Notes: a model not told the origin generated them from the sequence alone. A DNA stretch of 48,947 bases from Hysterium pulicare CBS 123377 (GCA_000467715.1 AJFK01000718.1:1-48947), one strand, 5' to 3'. Positions 21,895-37,120 are shown, numbered from the stretch's first letter. A program made the numbers and translations.

Positions 21895-24800
21895 GCACAT
21901 GATTCGGTAGCCTAGGCAATGCTTCAGCTACTTTGCTCTTTGATAATCCGTCTCAGAATCTGAATCGAAGAACGTGGGTCGTAGTTTGCTAAACTAATCA
22001 TGCTGAGACCTCTCTGTGCATAGATTCTATACCGTCGTGTCTTCGCTACGAAGTCTTTTCCCTCATGGCTAGACTTCCAAGTCCTCTGTCTAAATTTTTA
22101 TAAGAGAATGAAGTTGGATATATAAAGATCTCCCTATACCCGCCCGTGCCCAAAGCTTATTTGACTCACTGAATCCATCTTTGGGGGAGTAGACGAAATT
22201 CTTTGATCAACGTGGCATGTTGAGCGAAAAACACAATAGAGATTCTCTGGTCTTCTCTTACCTACCTACCCGACCTTTCATAGAGCAAGTGCCCTAACTC
22301 ATTTTTCATCTAGTAAAAACTCAAAGAAACCAAACCTCACGCTTGAAACTCTCGAGAGCCATACGGAAATTATGTCGTAGCCGAAGTTTTCAAGACTGCC
22401 AGTCTTGTTTTGTTCTTCGGGGAATACCTACGGTAGACGGCGCGAATCTACTTATCGAGAGCGATGAACGGGCGTTTGTGAAGCGTGTTTGCGAGATGCA
22501 AGAGTTTGAGTTGTCCTGTTGGTGACGCGGTGCGGCGCGGATGGGTTGATGTTTCGGTTTGAGGAGGCGTTTGTGACGGGCTCCGTGTGGAGGTATGGTA
22601 TGTCGTTGTGAATCTTTTTAGATAGCTGAGGAGCATTTGGGTGTGGTTGGTTGAGTTTGGGTTGATGGCTTAAGACGGGGTGGATTCTAGTGATAGAGTT
22701 GATTCAGGTGTGAAGAAGAAGAGGATGATGAGAGAGCGAGAAAGATGTCTCACGTGGAGAACAGCACTCAACGCAGGAAAAGTGAAGGTCTATGGAACGG
22801 ACTGCTGGCAATTTACTTCGGAGATAGGAGCCTCGAAGTCAAAAGATGACAAAACGAACGTCAACTGCCTTCGGGGAAACTCATTGTGTCTATGGTGTCG
22901 GCTTCCGGATAGCACGCGAGAGGTTTTCTGAATTCGCCCATGCCACTCAACAAGCCTTATGCGGTAGGTCACACAGAACCCAGATTTGCGGTATCCTCCC
23001 ACTGAATACATAGGGGTCCTTGTGGGCTTCGGACTTGAGAACGATGACGCCACAGTAAGCGCGATGCCAAGAAGTCGTGGAGTAGGAAGGTCATTATGGC
23101 GCGAGTTTCTTGTTTGTTCGCAAGCGCCGCATGTATGGAGGTGTGTGCGGGCGTGGGTATCCCAACACCCAGAACATTGGATTTACGGGATGCAGGCGTC
23201 GACTATTTGAGGAGTCTATGGCTGCGAACTAGGCATGTTGGCGTTTGCGCGCCGAGAGAACGAACGGTGAGTCTGAAAGTAAAAGTTGAGGATATTTCTC
23301 TGCTCTGAAAACGACTGTAGTTATGAGGAAAAAAGCAAGAAGCATATGATGATGCCGAAGAGGGAAATCCCGGTGTTGACCAGGAGGATCATACTGTCGT
23401 CAACCTGCATACTTATGGCCAAGGACAGCCTCGCACACCTCGCCGATGGATCTCAGCACGAAGGATTGTCTCTTCTTGGGGTCCTGTACGATCGTGAAAG
23501 AGGAAGGTGCTACGGATTCCAAGCCGTCGTTGAAGACCAGTTAGTGTCGCGCATTCTGGAACGGCCTCCCCGTGCAAGTCTACATCTCTCGCGTTCTGAG
23601 GTCGGACTGTTGGACGTAGAGTTCCCAACACGCCATGGCTCTGGATCGGAAGTTTCGTAGCGTGGCAGATGTCGACCGATGATGTCTTACCGTTGCTTCC
23701 CAAAGCAGCGGTAGGGAAGCCCTTCCTCCTGTGCACGTTTGCGGCACAGCACGCAGAATGATTGGAACATGCAGCCTTGCCTTCAGCCTCTCACTCGTGT
23801 TCCGGGAATCAAGACTCTTGCGGAAGCGGAGTTGGGTTCCCGATCTCGTAGCCAGGGTGTCACAACGAGATCTTTGGGTTCCAGTGGTCGCTTTCCCAAC
23901 ATCACAGATGTTGTAGAAACGTCAGCATGCCGGATCCGGGTCTTGGTAGTCTGATGTCAGCCCCTTTGACGCACAACCTTCGTATTTTTAGTGCACGTCG
24001 CATGCGAAGGATTGCGGATGTCATCTCCAAGAGAAGTTCGTAGGAGAGAAAAGCGAACCCGAAATCCGCAAACTTTAAAAAGTAGCTGTTAGATTAGCGA
24101 TGTGTCCCGAGTGTGAGTGGCCGCGGCGACAAGGATGCATTTGGGGGCTGGGAAGCGAGATCGTGGATGCCAGTTGCACTAGAGTCGGCCAACGCGCAGG
24201 AACGAAGGCTTGGTATCCGTCTTAGTGATAGACAGAACGGTGAGTGATGAGTGATGTCTCAAGTGGCAGACGAGCTGGTGTTGATGCTGTCAATGTGGCT
24301 AGAATCATTGAAGATATTGTGCTGTTTGACCAACGAAGCTGCTGTGGAAAGAAAGTTTGCCGATTTTAAGCCGGATTGTAAAGGCTATGACTGCTTATGG
24401 CATGTCCGCCGAGATTGATATGTGTGGGGAAATGATCGGCTTGTGATAGTGACTCAGGAGTGCATGTAGAGCACTAAAGCCTAGTATTTTCCGTATTGTT
24501 ATAGTTCAACACATGTATATTACCTATTGAACGCACCAATGATAAATTTGCCTGCGTTATACTCAAGGTTGCCTCTAAGAGCGGTACTGCGTAACAGGGA
24601 ACCGAAAGCAAGGAGAGGAAGCTCGGTTACGGAGCTTGTCGATGTGTTATCAAGGTATGCATAAAGTGACAATTGAGAGTGGATTTTGGTAGGTGATGGT
24701 CTCACTGTATTCTGTTGTCGTAATTGTTTGATATGGCTGTTGCAGTACGGAAATTAAAGTGTCAAGGTGACAGGTCTGCATAGGTATTTCTAGAGAAAGG

Positions 24801-26611
24801 GATCGGACCGAATGACATAGGCTCATATTGGAGTATTGACCCTTCGTCATGTTCTTCATACGTTGGAGGCCTTGGACGAAACGTGTATTCGAGTTAGGAT
24901 TTCATCACAGGGTACTGAGCGATAAAAGATTCGCCAAAGCTTTAAGTTCTTCAAGAAGCGTCCGTCATCATGCATGGTCTTTATTATTCATATATGCTGA
25001 GAAACTGGCTGAAAGGGTTTGGCCGCATCCAGTATATTGCAGCACGGAGCAGAGCGTGCAGAAAATGTTGCCTTCATGACGAACCGGCATCGAACCCGTA
25101 AGCTAGGGCCGCGATGGTTTGAACAAATGCTTGAAGAACCACCCGGGCGGTAATCTTCTCTCCTGCAGACATGCTTATGATGTACGTATGTGGCCGATGT
25201 GAATCTGCGGTGATTGGAATTTCCCTCAAGTGAAGTTGTTTGAATCGTTGCCTCGGAGCAAAGAGGGCAGTCGTCGCCGATACAGAGAGGAGCATCTATA
25301 AGCAACCTCAATATCGAGGCCAGTCGAGTTCCAGTCTTCAATACAGAATACGAACTGTTATGGTAAGTTTAGGAGTGTCATAGCTATCGCCAGCCTTGAG
25401 AGTTGGGGCGGGAGTGGCTGAAAGCGGTCGGGGGCGGGGGGAATGCCGTGCTTCTAGTTTTGCTTCTTTATGTCTTTGGAACGGTCTGGACCTTATGACA
25501 TGTACGCATTTCCTGTGCCTACTTTTGCATGATGCTAGGTTTTGAATGTCTTCAGGACTTTTCTCAACAACATGCTTCCCAGCCAAACTTCGGAAGAGTG
25601 CACAGCATATAAGCGACGTGCATATGCAGTGGCTGCGGCCTGAAATTCAAGCTGATTTCACTTGCTATCACAGTTGCTCGACTGGACGGGTGTGAGGTGT
25701 GTAGGACAACGACTTTCGGTACGCAATGCAGTGAACTCGACGCTAAAAATGACTGACATGAATGTACCCGCAGTTGTTATCCCGGAAATGGAGACGGACG
25801 CTATTGGCTCTCATGTGCCCCAGACCCAGACCGGAAGTGATGTTATGCTTTGCTTTCAGTGGAACTGAAATTCATCGCTGGGACAAGTGCCGGACGCCTT
25901 CCTACGATCTTGGGGTTGGCCAGTTGAGCCTGAATACGACTCGTCTCAGCGCACCAAGAAACGCAGGTAGACTCTGACTGTCAAGCTCGTGTTGAACGCG
26001 TGGGTATGTATCAGAACAGCGCAGTTCGTATCGACTGACGCAGCCTTGGCATGTTCCACTATGCTCAAATTTGGAGCTATAACGTGCAATGACGACGGAT
26101 TGAACAGAGCAAAACCTCTTGCTCGCCCGCTCGCCTCTTCCGAGGTAGACGCGGACGAAGGCCAGGATTGGACGCCACAAGAAACACAAGCGTTGTCGAT
26201 GCTGGCACAAAAAAGTCTAAAAGCTTTGGCCCCGTAATTCTCGCTGATTAATTGGCAGCAAGAGACGTAGGGTTCCTGGCGCGTTCTAGAAGACTTTAGG
26301 GAGGCATTAGCATCATCCCTTCGCGCTCTGGCTGACTGCCGCATACGACAGTGGCCGAATCAGACGCGCCAAGCTGCAAAGAGACTGTTGTAAAACCACG
26401 TGGAGGCGTACATGGGACATGGCGTACCTAGACATGGGCTCGGGGTGAAGGAGAAAGGGAGCAGGCAACGGTAGCCCGAGCGCGTCGTGCTGGTGCCATC
26501 TCGGGACTGCCGAGCGATGCTGGAACGTGCCGAAAAGCATCCAAAATGCAACTGCAAAAAGATCGTTTTTGGGCAGTACCATGGCCGTGGCCCTTCTTCG
26601 GCGCATGTCCC

Positions 26612-26653
26612 GTGGAAGGTGGATGGTGGAAGGTGGAAGGTGGAAGGTGGAAG
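26612..26653 (+). repeat. 7-bp minisatellite, six copies
   Basis: Six tandem copies of GTGGAAG; the second copy reads GTGGATG. Likely a slippage-prone simple array in noncoding DNA. Confidence 0.9.
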
Positions 26654-27722
26654 GCGGCCGCAGTGTTTCGAATAAAGCAGCGATGGGCTGGCGATCAGAC
26701 GCTGGCGACCTCAAAGCTTGTCTCGGCACGTCACGAGACGCAGGGCCATCAGGCTGGGGCGCGATGGAGTCTAGCGAGCATTGCACCCGGCCAGACGAGG
26801 TGGATAAAATCAGGAGCTGTGCACGGGTATGTGGCCGGGGTTCGGACGGTGATGGCAGCACTACTGACTACTGGGCAGGACGAGAGTCAGAGCAGCATGT
26901 CTTTGACGCTGCTGACTGTGTCTTGCCGGCTGGTGCGCGCTGTTGGACGGAAATCCAAGGCGAAACACGTGCGAAAAGCTATTCCACCCGGCATGGCGCG
27001 CCACGCTGGAGTTGCCCGGATTCGCAGCGCACTCCACATCTCGCCGTCCGAAACAGTCAGCCGTGGTGTGCTATACGGAGCAGCTCATGAGAAGTGCAGA
27101 GGAGCATGCCAACGCCTTTTGCACGCTGCCTGTTGGCGCTGCTGTCGGGCACCTGGCACCTGGGGCGTCGACTGCTGAGGCTGCGTCGGTTGGCTTCGAA
27201 TAATCGTTAGCAGTTCGCCAGGGTTCCTGACTCTCGCCGACCATTCAAAATTGGGCCTTCTCCCCAGGCCGCTGTACATCCATTTGACGGCTTGCAGCAG
27301 CGTCTTCACCCCCCAAAAACGTGGCCATCCTTGCTCCACCCTCGCACTAACTCTCTCCGCCCTATCGTGCATTCTTTCTCTCTTTTCCCAGCTGTCTGGC
27401 TGGCTCCTTCTGCCCACGCTATCTTCTCCTGGCCTACGCTCCTCTGTTCCCATCCGCCTCTCCTTTCGACCTTTTCCGTGCAACCTACAACAACAGCCTT
27501 ACCCGTCGCCCGTTCTTGGATATATTCCATCCATTCCGTCCCGTGGTAGCCTGCCATCCGCAGCCTCTGTCGCTCCCGTAAGGCTCTGGACTCCGCTGTC
27601 CCCACCTCAGCAATCCTGCTGTGCCCGTCTTACAATCTCACCTCTCATCAGCTTCCAGAAACTCTCATGAATCAGTAAACAGCATTTCCAATCTTGGCCG
27701 CTCTCTGCCATTGTCATCGCCA

Positions 27723-29760
<2,038 letters not shown>

Positions 29761-30748
29761 TGATGTGGTCCACAGGCTATCGACACGTTCACGATTCCCC
29801 TACTTCAACAACATAATCTGCGCGGCGTTTTGGCGAGCTTCCAGGGCATTTTCTTCGTCTTCATATATCCCGGGTCGTTTGAACTTCATCATTTGCTGCA
29901 TAATACCGATACCAACCATCACTTGTTGGAGGGCATCTTTTTGAACCTACTTCATCCATTGCACATTGGCGTTCTTGGCGTCCGCATATTGTCCATGGGA
30001 TGTGGGCTGGATGCTTAGCATCTGTTTCTTGGCGTGCGTGGATCCGGACTCTCCATTCTCCATCCTGTTCTTTTATATTCTCGAATCTCGTTTTCCTTAC
30101 CGTTTTTTTTCATGCACATAGAGGATGGAGCGGATGCTTTGCTTCGCGTTTGCATAGTGTGATGGAACCCCCCATTGGCGGAAATCGGGAAAAGGAATCC
30201 TGATCTCTGGTAGCGGGGAGAAGGAGAGAGATGTTGCATATATGTATATGAGAGCCGAGTTAGGCATCCAAAGCATTCTCTGGGAGCAATTCGGCATATA
30301 TCAGGGATAAGGTAACATTGTAATCAGAAAAATAGCTACATACTTGCTCTGAATTTTCATCGACCCTTTTCTCGGCAATCTTGATACGGTTCTATATACG
30401 AAGCCTTCGAAAATTCATCTGGCTATCCCTTTGCTACGTTGTCGCCGGCCTACGGATCTGATTTGGGCTTTGGGAAAGTTCTCGAAGGACTGGCACCATT
30501 GTGAGAGCATCTCACTTGAAAACCCTTTACGCATAGCTGTATCGACATATCTGAGGAAGAGGACAAGTATTGTGTACTATTGTCAGTATAGTTATAACTA
30601 TGATCAGCCCTCACCATCGCCGGTCCAAAGCGCGAAGCCTCGTTATGCAAAGTCACCTTCACCAAAGGCTTCCAAAACATAAATACACCCGTCCTTCTTT
30701 CCCCCCTTACCTATTCCACATCTACATCTCTCTACATCTCAATCCACC
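29761..30748. other. Intergenic 3' flank of the kinase gene
   Basis: No reading frame with a motif. Contains a T8 run near 30105. Confidence 0.45.
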
Positions 30749-31531
30749 ATGCCAGCCAAATCCAAACCAACCAATCTCCTCTACATCCCTCTAGCCTCCA
30801 CTAGTCCCCTCTCACTCTCGCCTACAAGCCCAAACCCTCCCTCCAAGCACACATCCGCACGCTTCTCAGCCTCTCACCCGGCCAAAACCTCACCTTCACC
30901 ACGACCTCTACAAAGCCTCTGACGAGGAGGTGCGTCTGGTTAGCAGAGTTACGCCAGAGCCTCCGACCACTCCTCAGCCTTCGGGTGGGAGGAAAACAGG
31001 ATGGGGATGGAAGATGAAGATGAAAGTGGAAGAAACAACACCAAAATGGAGCTTATAGAGCATAGAAGCGACTATTCCGCCGGAACTTTCCCCTCGCGTG
31101 CCATTGGCGGGTGGGATGGGAGGAAAGCGACTATGAACGATGTTATCAGCCCCGTTTTAGACTCGGTGGAGTGGACGAGGAGGTTCGTGAACGCTTTGCA
31201 CAGGTGTAGCGTTCAGACAGTCGGGAGGTTGGATTTGGTGGCGGAGACTATGAGGGGTCTGTGAGGAGTAGAGCAGAGGCTTTGGATCTGAGTGTTCGAG
31301 AAGGAGATAGTGGTGGTTTTGGAAATTCTGCCTTCTGATTTTGGGAAAGCTGGGGAGTTTTGGTGCGAGGGCCTTTGGATGGTCTGGTGTCTTTTGAAGG
31401 AGGGGAATAGGATGGAGATTGAAGAGGGTGGTAATGATATAGCTGGGGGTGGCGCAATGGAGATTGAGCTACCTTTTCCATATGCGTGCACGCCTATATT
31501 GAGTTGTGGGATGGAGGATGAAGTCATTTAG
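30749..31531 (+). pseudogene. Possible multi-frameshifted gene of unknown function
   Basis: A good-context start (CCACCATG) opens MPAKSKPTNLLYIPLAST, but coherent sequence then moves between frames: YKPKPSLQAHIRTLLSLSPG near 30821, HDLYKASDEEVRLVSRVTPE near 30898, then from 31001 a frame with DYSAGTFPSRAIGGWDGRK and LDSVEWTRRFVNALH, broken by TGA at 31262 and again at 31292 or just before. I do not recognise the family. The pieces look like one decayed gene, or one damaged by sequence errors, but composition alone could also produce this. Low confidence. Confidence 0.3.
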
Positions 31532-31646
31532 CTGAACTGGACTGAGCGGCGTGAAGTCTAGATCACGGTTCATGATTCTGGTTAGGTAGAAAAAAGTTAT
31601 TGATAATACAGCTTCATGGCATATTCGTGCCTATAAGCAAGATATT

Positions 31647-34615
31647 CTACCAGATCCTCTTAGCAATCATAGCATACCTACTAACACCGCCCAAGTCTCC
31701 CATGCCCTTGGCATCTTTCTCCTTACTCCTCGTCTCTCTATTTACAAGAGTCTTCAAGCCCGCAGGATCGTCGTCATAGATCCATCTTCGCTTATCCTCT
31801 CCCACTTCAACCACACCCCAACCGCCCACTCTCTTGCCACCAGTATCAACAGTCATCCTCTCTCGTTCCTTCATACCCCTATACCGGCTACGTGCGAAGC
31901 TGAGAAGGCACATCCCTAGGATGAGTTTGACGGCGAGAAGAACGAAGTATGCCACAAGGAAGACAAGTACCATGGTTGTAAAAGCAATGACATCGTCCAC
32001 CGACCACCAGCTAAAGGAGGAGGCATCGGATTCGCCTGTCCCGCCCCCGAACGACGATCTACCCATGGCACGACGGAATATTTGGTCGATGTGGGCGAGA
32101 GCGGCTGTGGTAGCTGGAGATGTTGTGGATGAAGACTCAGTCATGAGCGAGGTTGCGCTTGACGGAAAGGGAAGTGGCATATGTGTGGCAAGGAACATAT
32201 GATAAGTTTGGACGACGGCACGAATGAAGAGGCAGGAGAGAGGAAGGACCGGAAGACCTAGGCGTTTCGTGAGATTCTGGTCTCCAAAAGCCTTTGCAGA
32301 AAAGTTAGTACGATTGAGTAGAATCTTTGGTAAATGAAGGGCTCACATTTGAGTAATAATCTTTAGTCAGCACGTCTAGGAACCGACCATAGATTGCTGG
32401 TTTGGTGATGTTGAACTTCGTGATATAGGCGTGTTTCAACCAATCTATCAACATCTCGCTACCCAAGACAAGTAGAAATGGGCCTAATACTTGGCCAGTC
32501 CACTTAGGGAAGATGGTAAAAGCTTTTGGAATGATACTAGTCGTCCTCAGCGGTAACGATGAGTTACTCGTCCCAAAGACGCTACTCGAGGAGCCACTGT
32601 CGCCACTTCTGATGGTCAAGCCGCCCACCTCCACGACGTTCCGCATAGCGATAATCAATAGCATTAGCCAAAGTTGAAAGCGTTCCACCACATCAGCACA
32701 AGTCAGCTGGAAGAGGTTTTCTTTCTCAAACTTCTTGAAGACAGTGCTCTTGATTTCAACGAATTGGTTGGACATAAGCAAAGTCAACAGCGCATTCGAA
32801 TACGAGTTTACTGCCACGTTCAGGGTGATGACTTGGTAAAATAAAGACGTCGCATGAATCACGTTGTAGACAAGAGCCAAGATGAACATCCAAAACGGAC
32901 GGATGATTTTGCTTCGCCCATCAGGGTTTCGATCGAGAGTTTCGCGGGAAAAGAGACACTCAAGTACATCTTGACCTAAAGCTGAGAATAAGCGATCACA
33001 CACCTGGACGTCATTAGCAAATAGACTTGGCATGAGTGGATCAAAATCGAACCTCTAGCACGTTATATATGACGTAGAGTTTAATGGCCGCTTGACCCCG
33101 AATGCTGTGGTACATCTTACTGGCATCGAAACGCATTAGAATAGCAGTACTAGCTATAACGAGAAGGCCTTTCAGTATATCGGCTTTATGACTCGGCAAC
33201 AGCGCAGACGGTGTTGATTTCGTCCTCCGATGCCGATACGCAGAGCTTCTGGCATGTTTACGCTTCGGTTCCGGGATGCTGTGGGTAACTTTTCCGTTCT
33301 CTTTCACCAACGTTGTAGGGTATTGAGAGTTGGTTGTGGAGACGGATGCTCTTCTTGCCTTAGAGCCCTCCGCATTCGAACTTGATTGAGTATTCTTGCG
33401 CCTGCGCCAGATCCTTCCCAGTCCAGTAAATACAGTAGTGGCCATGGCATGAATCTCCCTAACGATGAGAGTGCCCCACCATTGAATGAGAATCCAAAGT
33501 GCAATTACGAAGCGCAATGGCAATATCGTCAAATTATACAGCCAAGCATCGAGGCATGCCAATGCACCAAAGGCGAGGACTCGTTCTAATTGAGGAGGCA
33601 ACCATAGAAAATTAATCAGCCGCTCGAATTTAACTTTTGAGGATTCATAAGGGAAGTCGGTGGCGGATGAACGGTATATGTACAGTGGAGAAGGTTTGTC
33701 GGCTGACAGTTCAAGCGAGAGGAATGTAGGTAGAGACATTGGTGGGAGTGGCATTGACGGTGGCATTGGCGACACAGCACCTCGTTCCGAAAGCCCTGCA
33801 GGTTTGAGACTATCCGGTCCATTGACATTTTCCTCCTTTGTGTCAAAGCTCAGCGGTGGAGGAGCAGGTCGGCCGGATCTTTGGGAAGAATCTGTCTCAT
33901 AGTTGTAGCCTTGCCTCCTCTGTGAATTCTGATTTCGAGCTAGCATTGGTGTTGACGCTGCTCTTGAAGACAGCCCTGGGCGCGCAGTTCTTAGCTCGCT
34001 GGATGGGGCCTTGACGGCAATGACATCTGGTGCTTGCTTGGCTGCCAGACTCTTGGACGCGCTTCGCTTCCGCCGGCTTCCATTGACAGCTTTGTATCCA
34101 TTGTGTTCCAATTCTTCTTCTAGTATACCAAAGCCTCCACGATCGTCAGCACTCTGATCGCCAGCGTCGAGCAGTGGGGATGGACCGAGAGGGGATACGG
34201 TGTCTTCAGGTATGGGAGAGGCCGCGCGGAGGGGAAGGGAGTTCGGAGAGGTGGTCAACTCGAGAATTTGGGCCGGTGAAAGCTTCAGGATTTTCTCGCC
34301 GTATTCTGAAGAGGTGGGGGAGCTGACCATTCCAGCGCTGCTTCTTCGTCGACCATCACCTGGCCGTTGAATTCGAGGAAGAGGTCTAGAGTCTTTCGAG
34401 CTGTCTGACATGATAGCATCGTCTTGGAAGCTCTGGCGACGACTGGTTCCACTGGAGCTGGAGACTTTGTCGTCGCCGCGCTGTCGAGAGTGCCCATCGT
34501 TGAGATATGCCACATTTCCAGTTATCGGAGAAAGGGCAGGTGTCGGAAGCTGCTCATTCTTTGGAGGGCGTTGTGGGGTATCACCGTTTGTAAGTGATTC
34601 TCGTACCCCGTTCAT
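31647..34615 (-). CDS. Emp65/TAPT1-family ER membrane protein
   Basis: Member of the eukaryotic TAPT1 family; the yeast member Emp65 works with Slp1 in the ER to protect folding luminal proteins. Minus-strand exons 34615-33053, 33003-32347 and 32291-31647 give 954 residues. The first about 330 residues are Ser/Pro-rich and probably disordered, on the cytosolic side. The family core follows: SLPTFLSLE, KFERLINFLWLPPQLER, hydrophobic segments, ILKGLLVIASTAIL, FDASKMYHSIRGQAAIKLYVIYN, LEVCDRLFSALGQDVLECL, IHATSLFYQVITLNVAVNSY, NALLTLLMSNQFVEIKS, TVFKKFEKENLFQLTCADVVER, and across intron 2 DYYSN-AFGDQNLTKRLGLPVLPLSCLFIRA. The start at 34615 (MNGVRESL) is the first ATG of the frame; the frame is open further upstream without an ATG. 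Confidence 0.93.
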
Positions 34616-36333
34616 GGCGTATGTTGATCCCGGTGTATGGGGATCGCATGGTGTGTTGCATTTGCTTTGAGTGTTGGCTTCTTTGGAGATTGGGCGACAT
34701 TTGTGAATGGCTTGGCGCTCCGCATCGGATTTAGCAGTCAACTCCGACTTGTGAATTTGACGAATTGAGGATTCCGCGAACAAACATATCTCATATGGGA
34801 TTGAAGCGTTGAATTGTTCATATGAACAATCAAACGCTACCGAAGCTCCCAGATAACTATCTCAACATCTGTATTCCAAGGTTACTGGTCGAAAGCTTTC
34901 GGTTTAACTATGAACATATACGGTTAGGCATCGGCTACTAACACAAAACAAATACGTAGCCAGGCGGCCCTCTCTTCTTCAAAGACACAAGCCGCTCCAT
35001 GTTTGTGACTGTTTGAGGACTTTTCCGACGTCCAGTCGATGAAACATACCCCAAAATGCCTATGTAATACACAAATTCAGCCGAACGAGCCAAGACAGCA
35101 TTCTCGGCGATGAAAGGAACAAAGGAGATACGTTGATTGCTCCTTTTACTAGCCAATAGATATAAAAGCAAAGGCGATTAAGAACGGTACTGCTAAAGAT
35201 GTTGAACAAACGTGTTTGACAGCCTTGTGGGAAGCATTGTGGCGATGGTATAGAACTTTCAGATTCATTCTCATCCCATTAATCCTCTCTACAGGACAGA
35301 AAGAATAAACGAAACATCATGTCCTATAGCCAATTCGGTGGCTCTCATATTTCCGATTTTCTCGTACTTGGATGCGGTGATGGGGGATGAGTTGATGAAG
35401 ATTTGTGAGCGCCTGTTAGCCTTTTGGCTGTTAGTCTTTTGAATCAGTTTTCTGACTCTGCGCAGATCATGAAGCTTCCGATCTCTATGAGAGATAGATA
35501 ACCCCCGTATCGAAAGCGTTTCCAAACTGTTCCAAACGAGTATATTCCGCGGCGACAGCGATTGCGACGAGAGTTGGCGAATATCTTCAAAGCTTGAAAA
35601 AGACCGTAAGCGGAAAGCGTGGACACCAAGAGCCGGCAACTCCAGGCAATAAGCAGTGGTCTAAGAGAAGGAAGACAGATTAAAAGCAAACCAAAATCTC
35701 ACCTATATATCATAATCAACTAAACCAATACCTCATAAGAAAGGGCTACTGGTAGTGACCGATATGCTTTATCCGCCAAGTGTAACGAGCTTGGTGCGGT
35801 TATCTTTTCTTTGGACGTCAAGGGGTTAGCATTAGTTTCCTTTTTAGCATTAGTTTCCTTTTTAGCATTAGTTTCCTTTTTTGCGTTATTAATTGCATTT
35901 TTACTCTCTCTTTCTGCTCTTTTCAGTTTCGTTTCTTATGCCAGATGCCGTATGTGGCAAAAGAAGGCCTTCCGGCGGTTATAATATCTCGGGTTTGGCC
36001 TAACTCATTTGTGGCCGGTTATGTAGTCAAAAACATCCACAATGAGGAGAAATACCAAGAAGTTCGGTATGCGACATGAACAAAGCAGGATCATTGCCAT
36101 GGTTGCCATTAGGCTGCCCGGGGAAATCAATTCTGATGCCTTATGTGACGATATTTGAAGAGTGACTTCGGTCATGAATAAGAGCTTAAAATATGATCAC
36201 CGCTTACCCGTGGTTGAGCATTACTAAACTTTTCTTAGCGTCACAGTGCGAAGATTTGTTGGCGACTCACATATTTAAATTCAGCAAATTCCTTTCTGTT
36301 TTCTTGTTTGCCCTTGTTGAGTATTCTAGTTCT
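34616..36333. other. Intergenic, no gene seen
   Basis: Upstream region of the Emp65-like gene. Minus-strand frames at 35289-35689 are open but lack motifs. A perfect three-copy tandem repeat lies at 35826-35879. From here on the right side of the window is accessory in character. Confidence 0.45.
35826..35879 (+). repeat. 18-bp perfect tandem repeat, three copies
   Basis: TTAGCATTAGTTTCCTTT three times with no mismatch, followed by a T run. Within each unit TTAGCA/TTAGTT echo one another. Possibly recent slippage. Confidence 0.95.
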
Positions 36334-37120
36334 ATGACCAAAAATCAGCAGCCAAGTGTCACGATGGGCTATATTAGCCAATTCATATCCTTCTTCAAAG
36401 GATCACGGCTTCACGATTCAACAGCCCTAACCTCGACTGATACCACCGAAATATCTTCAACCAACATGTTCAGGCTCCTGGATCTTCCACTGGAGCTCCG
36501 AGATCAAATATATGCCTTCGCATTATATCAACCCGTAAAGACTCTGCACAGTTACGCAACAATTGTGTGCAGTGTCTCAGGACCTCCTAATTCTGCTTCT
36601 CTCACCCTTCTCTGTCTAAATCGACAAATCCATGACGAAGTCAAAGATCTTATCCGACGTTTTGAGGGCACGTGAGCCGCTCAGATATACTGCGGAGTTG
36701 TACGCCTTTAAAAATTGGTACCTTGTCGTAAACTGGACTTTACTTCCTTACGTGTCACCAAATATCGATTGCATTGATATACATGTGCCGCCGGCCGTTT
36801 TTGAAGCAATTGCAAGAGATATCAATTCATCTCAATGGGCGGGAATTCCTGTAGCCTACGCTACGAAACTGGTTCAACTATTGGCCAACCAACTGCCACC
36901 AACCGAGACTCTTTCGATAGGAACCATCATCCTTCACTTTCCATGTTCTGAGAGGTTACGTGTGCTAAAGCGGTGGCTTTCTATTACTATGGAAGAGCAC
37001 CTCTACCTAATAGGCAGCGACGTGCAATACTTCTCCAGACCCAGGGCAAGGATTGGAAATCTTCAGCTTATTCATAAGACGCATGTCCTTTTTCAGAAGA
37101 GGGATTTGGCTATCGTTTAG
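36334..37120 (+). pseudogene. F-box-like (LPLELRDQIY) protein gene with a frameshift
   Basis: The first part (36334-36675) reads MTKNQQPSV... then FRLLDLPLELRDQIYAFALY and LCLNRQIHDEVKDLIRR, the N-terminal pattern of a large fungal family of F-box-like/2EXR proteins of unknown substrate. The frame then stops at TGA 36673-36675. The logical continuation, EPLRYTAELYAFKNW... to IHKTHVLFQKRDLAIV at 37120, lies in another frame that is open from 36632. Removing one base near 36640-36675 would join them. No GT-AG intron of workable size restores the frame. So it is either a recent pseudogene or a one-base sequence error. The start is uncertain: ATGs at 36193, 36334 and 36364 are in frame. Confidence 0.65.

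Larger units (their letters stand above)
21379..27722. other. 6.3-kb stretch without a supported gene
   Basis: Every frame on both strands is short (under about 210 codons), lacks family motifs and shows no chain of splice-linked exons that I can defend. Base composition is not obviously AT-rich, so a classic RIP-mutated transposon is not evident. Two short tandem repeats lie in it (21863-21894 and 26612-26653). From about 27300 to 27460 the + strand is strongly C/T-rich, which fits the transcription start and leader of the kinase gene. It may hold long regulatory DNA, noncoding transcripts or badly decayed sequence. Confidence 0.45.

Noticed and set aside
22343-23954. Several 60-124 codon frames in the gene-free stretch
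   Set aside because: No signal, domain, splice-linked partner or consistent composition.
25080-25130. Second tRNA-like string (GGCATCGAACCCG)
   Set aside because: The stem next to the TTCGA loop does not pair and there is no cloverleaf.
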